Source: Pseudomonadales bacterium | GTDB taxonomy: Bacteria > Pseudomonadota > Gammaproteobacteria > Pseudomonadales > JAHRWD01 | Reading direction: 5' to 3' | Assembly: GCA_029210125.1 (NCBI GenBank) | Contig: JARGPR010000004.1 | Coordinates: 124,001 to 188,000, forward strand | DNA: 64,000 nucleotides | Shown: piece after piece, positions 63,348-64,000 of the stretch | How positions within the stretch are numbered: the first letter of the stretch is position 1 | How the letters are laid out: every line of letters begins with the position of its first letter | Notes under the pieces: generated by a model | Databases searched by the model: none | Told to the model about the DNA's origin: nothing | What the model saw: the letters and a program-made list of their open reading frames with translations, nothing else | Program-made: the position numbers and the translations under genes

Positions 63348-63655
63348 TAAGAAAAACTAACAAGGAACAAACAGAATCCGCTGGTCTTACCCCGCTCCCC
63401 ACCCAAAAAATAGTCTACTCGGATTACTTCAAATCGAATCGATAAAAGTTGGTTTTACCAAATAACATCAATTGACTGAAGATTAAGCTGTTCACTGTTT
63501 TGGCGACTACGATCGTAACCATGCCTTAGAAAATACGCCGGTAATGATTGTCAAATGAAACCTGCGCTCACGCAATGTGACTGGAAAGAGCTTGAAGGTG
63601 ACAGTCATCCCGCTATTTTGAAATAGTAAGGGGTTAGCTTCATGGTTTTGTAGTG
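63348..63655. other. Intergenic region (308 bp) after the Wzz-like gene
   Basis: No feature seen beyond AT-rich spacer. A 23-codon ORF (63555-63626) is too short to support. Confidence 0.5.
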
Positions 63656-63997
63656 CTAGCCAACTTCCTCATATCTTCCCATCAAACCATTGATAGATTT
63701 CGGGTAGTATCGAATCTTTTCAAGTTTTGAAAATGACTCAAAAGGTGTATTTAAATAGAGGTTGTCAGACTCCATTAATTTAATTACTGATTTGTGAATT
63801 TTGGGTTTTTGTTGACTGCTTTCACCATTATCTAGAACCTCGATTTTTCGCCGTTGTTTTACAGCACCATCTCCATGGTAGTGAAGTTGGAATTCATCAG
63901 CAATATCGTAATTCACTAACTTCTCGAGTTTTTGTTTTTTAAAACTAATGGGTTTTTCAGCGACTGTTTTCTGCAGTTTATCCAGCATATATGCCAT
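63656..63997 (-). CDS. Unknown protein, probably cut by the window edge
   Basis: A 113-residue frame whose first codon (63997) is three bases from the end, with the frame still open to base 64000, so it may continue upstream. It is basic and soluble (KKQKLEKLVNYDIADEFQLH, KINLYLNTPFES, MGRYEEVG end) and was not recognised. Confidence 0.5.
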   Translation of the reverse strand: MAYMLDKLQKTVAEKPISFKKQKLEKLVNYDIADEFQLHYHGDGAVKQRRKIEVLDNGESSQQKPKIHKSVIKLMESDNLYLNTPFESFSKLEKIRYYPKSINGLMGRYEEVG

Positions 63998-64000
63998 GGG

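Noticed and set aside
1-64000. tRNA, rRNA genes or CRISPR arrays
   Set aside because: None recognised by eye; the only tandem repeats are the 9-bp and 132-bp units described.

Overview
This window is chromosomal DNA of a gammaproteobacterium close to, but probably outside, the genus Pseudomonas; a marine Cellvibrionales/Spongiibacteraceae-type organism is a guess. The evidence is gene order. From infB at the left edge to sfsA near 22.5 kb, the genes (infB-rbfA-truB-rpsO-pnp, acs, panD-panC-panB, folK, pcnB, cbrB, cbrA, gluQ, dksA, aminotransferase, sfsA) follow the order I recall for the Pseudomonas infB-to-dksA region, with local insertions and losses. Other Pseudomonas-like signs are the split B12-dependent ribonucleotide reductase (nrdJa/nrdJb) and the rpe-gph-trpE run.

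Layout. 1-5.8 kb: translation and RNA-decay operon on the + strand, closed by strong terminators. 5.8-20.4 kb: a long minus-strand block with an esterase, acetyl-CoA synthetase, pantothenate and folate genes, poly(A) polymerase, the CbrA/CbrB carbon-nitrogen two-component system with a small upstream CbrX-like membrane protein, gluQ and dksA. The 566-bp cbrB-pcnB gap is not empty. It holds a -24/-12 (sigma-54) promoter, four TGTTAC/GTAACA half-sites upstream of it, three A-rich AANAANAA tracts and a 12-bp terminator hairpin: a CrcZ-type regulatory RNA. 20.6-22.5 kb: aminotransferase and sfsA. 22.5-32 kb: a CoA-thioester catabolic cluster (two MaoC-type proteins, a Rieske ferredoxin-like protein, an SDR, two crotonases, two acyl-CoA dehydrogenases, a CaiB/BaiF CoA-transferase), interrupted by a YoeB-type toxin-antitoxin pair.

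32-46.8 kb is an accessory zone. It holds hydrolases, lipoproteins, an outer-membrane-like protein, a decayed DUF1801 gene, a RAYT transposase remnant, SelO, a BrnT/BrnA toxin-antitoxin pair with a promoter/operator predicting a leaderless message, DinB-like and flavin-reductase genes, a dispersed and locally tandem repeat, and a large AT-rich SIR2-STAND gene that looks like a single-gene anti-phage system with its own dyad operator. 47-51 kb: nrdJb/nrdJa with paired NrdR boxes, then msrA and nfo. 52-61 kb: housekeeping and small enzymes (phosphatase-like protein, UbiA-family prenyltransferase, rpe, gph, trpE, DUF523, GNAT, VOC, hemH, GFA). 61.3-63.3 kb: an unusual protein joining a Wzz/GumC-like chain-length regulator to a catalytically degenerate tyrosine-recombinase-like domain.

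The most interesting items are the CbrAB-CrcZ locus (a known Pseudomonas circuit, complete here), the SIR2-STAND gene with its dyad, the Wzz-recombinase fusion, and a Rieske gene whose ATG seems to have become ATA inside a stop/start overlap. No tRNA, rRNA or CRISPR array was seen. All family assignments come from reading the sequence; no database search was run.
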